DNA from: an uncultured Actinomycetes bacterium | Lineage (GTDB): Bacteria; Actinomycetota; Acidimicrobiia; Acidimicrobiales; Microtrichaceae | Direction of reading: 5' to 3' | Length of the DNA stretch: 5,294 nt | Assembly (NCBI GenBank): GCA_903953195.1 | Contig: CAJBIS010000189.1 | Coordinates: 1 to 5,294 of the forward strand | Shown here: one piece after another, positions 5,294-5,294 of the stretch | Layout of the letters: every line of letters begins with the position of its first letter | How positions within the stretch are numbered: position 1 is the stretch's first letter | Translations under genes and position numbers: made by a program | Notes under the pieces: generated by a model | Told to the model about the DNA's origin: nothing | Database searches by the model: none | Seen by the model: only the letters and a program-made list of their open reading frames with translations

Positions 5294-5294
5294 A

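Noticed and set aside
5235..5294. Possible plus-strand gene start at ATG 5235
   Set aside because: It has no Shine-Dalgarno sequence, more A/T-ending codons than its neighbours, and only 20 codons before the window edge.

Overview
The window comes from a high-GC bacterium, most likely an actinomycete. The evidence is strong G/C bias at third codon positions, a GTG start, short intergenic gaps and the gene order sucC-sucD followed by purN-purH. That order is known from Actinomycetota: in Mycobacterium tuberculosis, Rv0951-Rv0952 are sucCD and Rv0956-Rv0957 are purNH. The divergent PurN and PurH residues suggest a deep-branching class such as Acidimicrobiia, but this is inference only.

Layout from left to right. 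Positions 1-112 are non-coding. They hold one copy (17-65) of a structured palindromic repeat and a 14-base tandem triplet (71-112) that runs over the stop codon of the first gene. A minus-strand gene (105-677) encodes a small single-span membrane-anchored protein of unknown function. It diverges from sucC across a 116-bp gap holding a probable promoter and a strong leader hairpin. sucC (794-1939) and sucD (1996-2892) encode the two subunits of succinyl-CoA synthetase (TCA cycle). A 170-bp gap follows, with two small GGACC-type hairpins, a second copy of the palindromic repeat (2938-2993) and a probable near-leaderless promoter. purN (3063-3626) and purH (3623-5167) then form a translationally coupled pair for the two folate-dependent formyl transfers and the final ring closure of purine synthesis. 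The last 127 bases hold a possible terminator hairpin and perhaps the tail of a converging gene.

The main genes are core metabolism, and no defence system, mobile element or biosynthetic cluster is visible. The most interesting signals are non-coding or at residue level. First, two 49-base copies (43/49 identical) of a palindromic element lie in the same orientation about 40-47 bases after the ends of two different transcription units, and their differences fall in predicted unpaired positions. Second, PurH has valine (V67) where the cyclohydrolase domain normally has lysine in its RVKTLHP motif. Third, PurN has lost family-typical residues in its phosphate loop and folate-site segment while keeping its catalytic triad.
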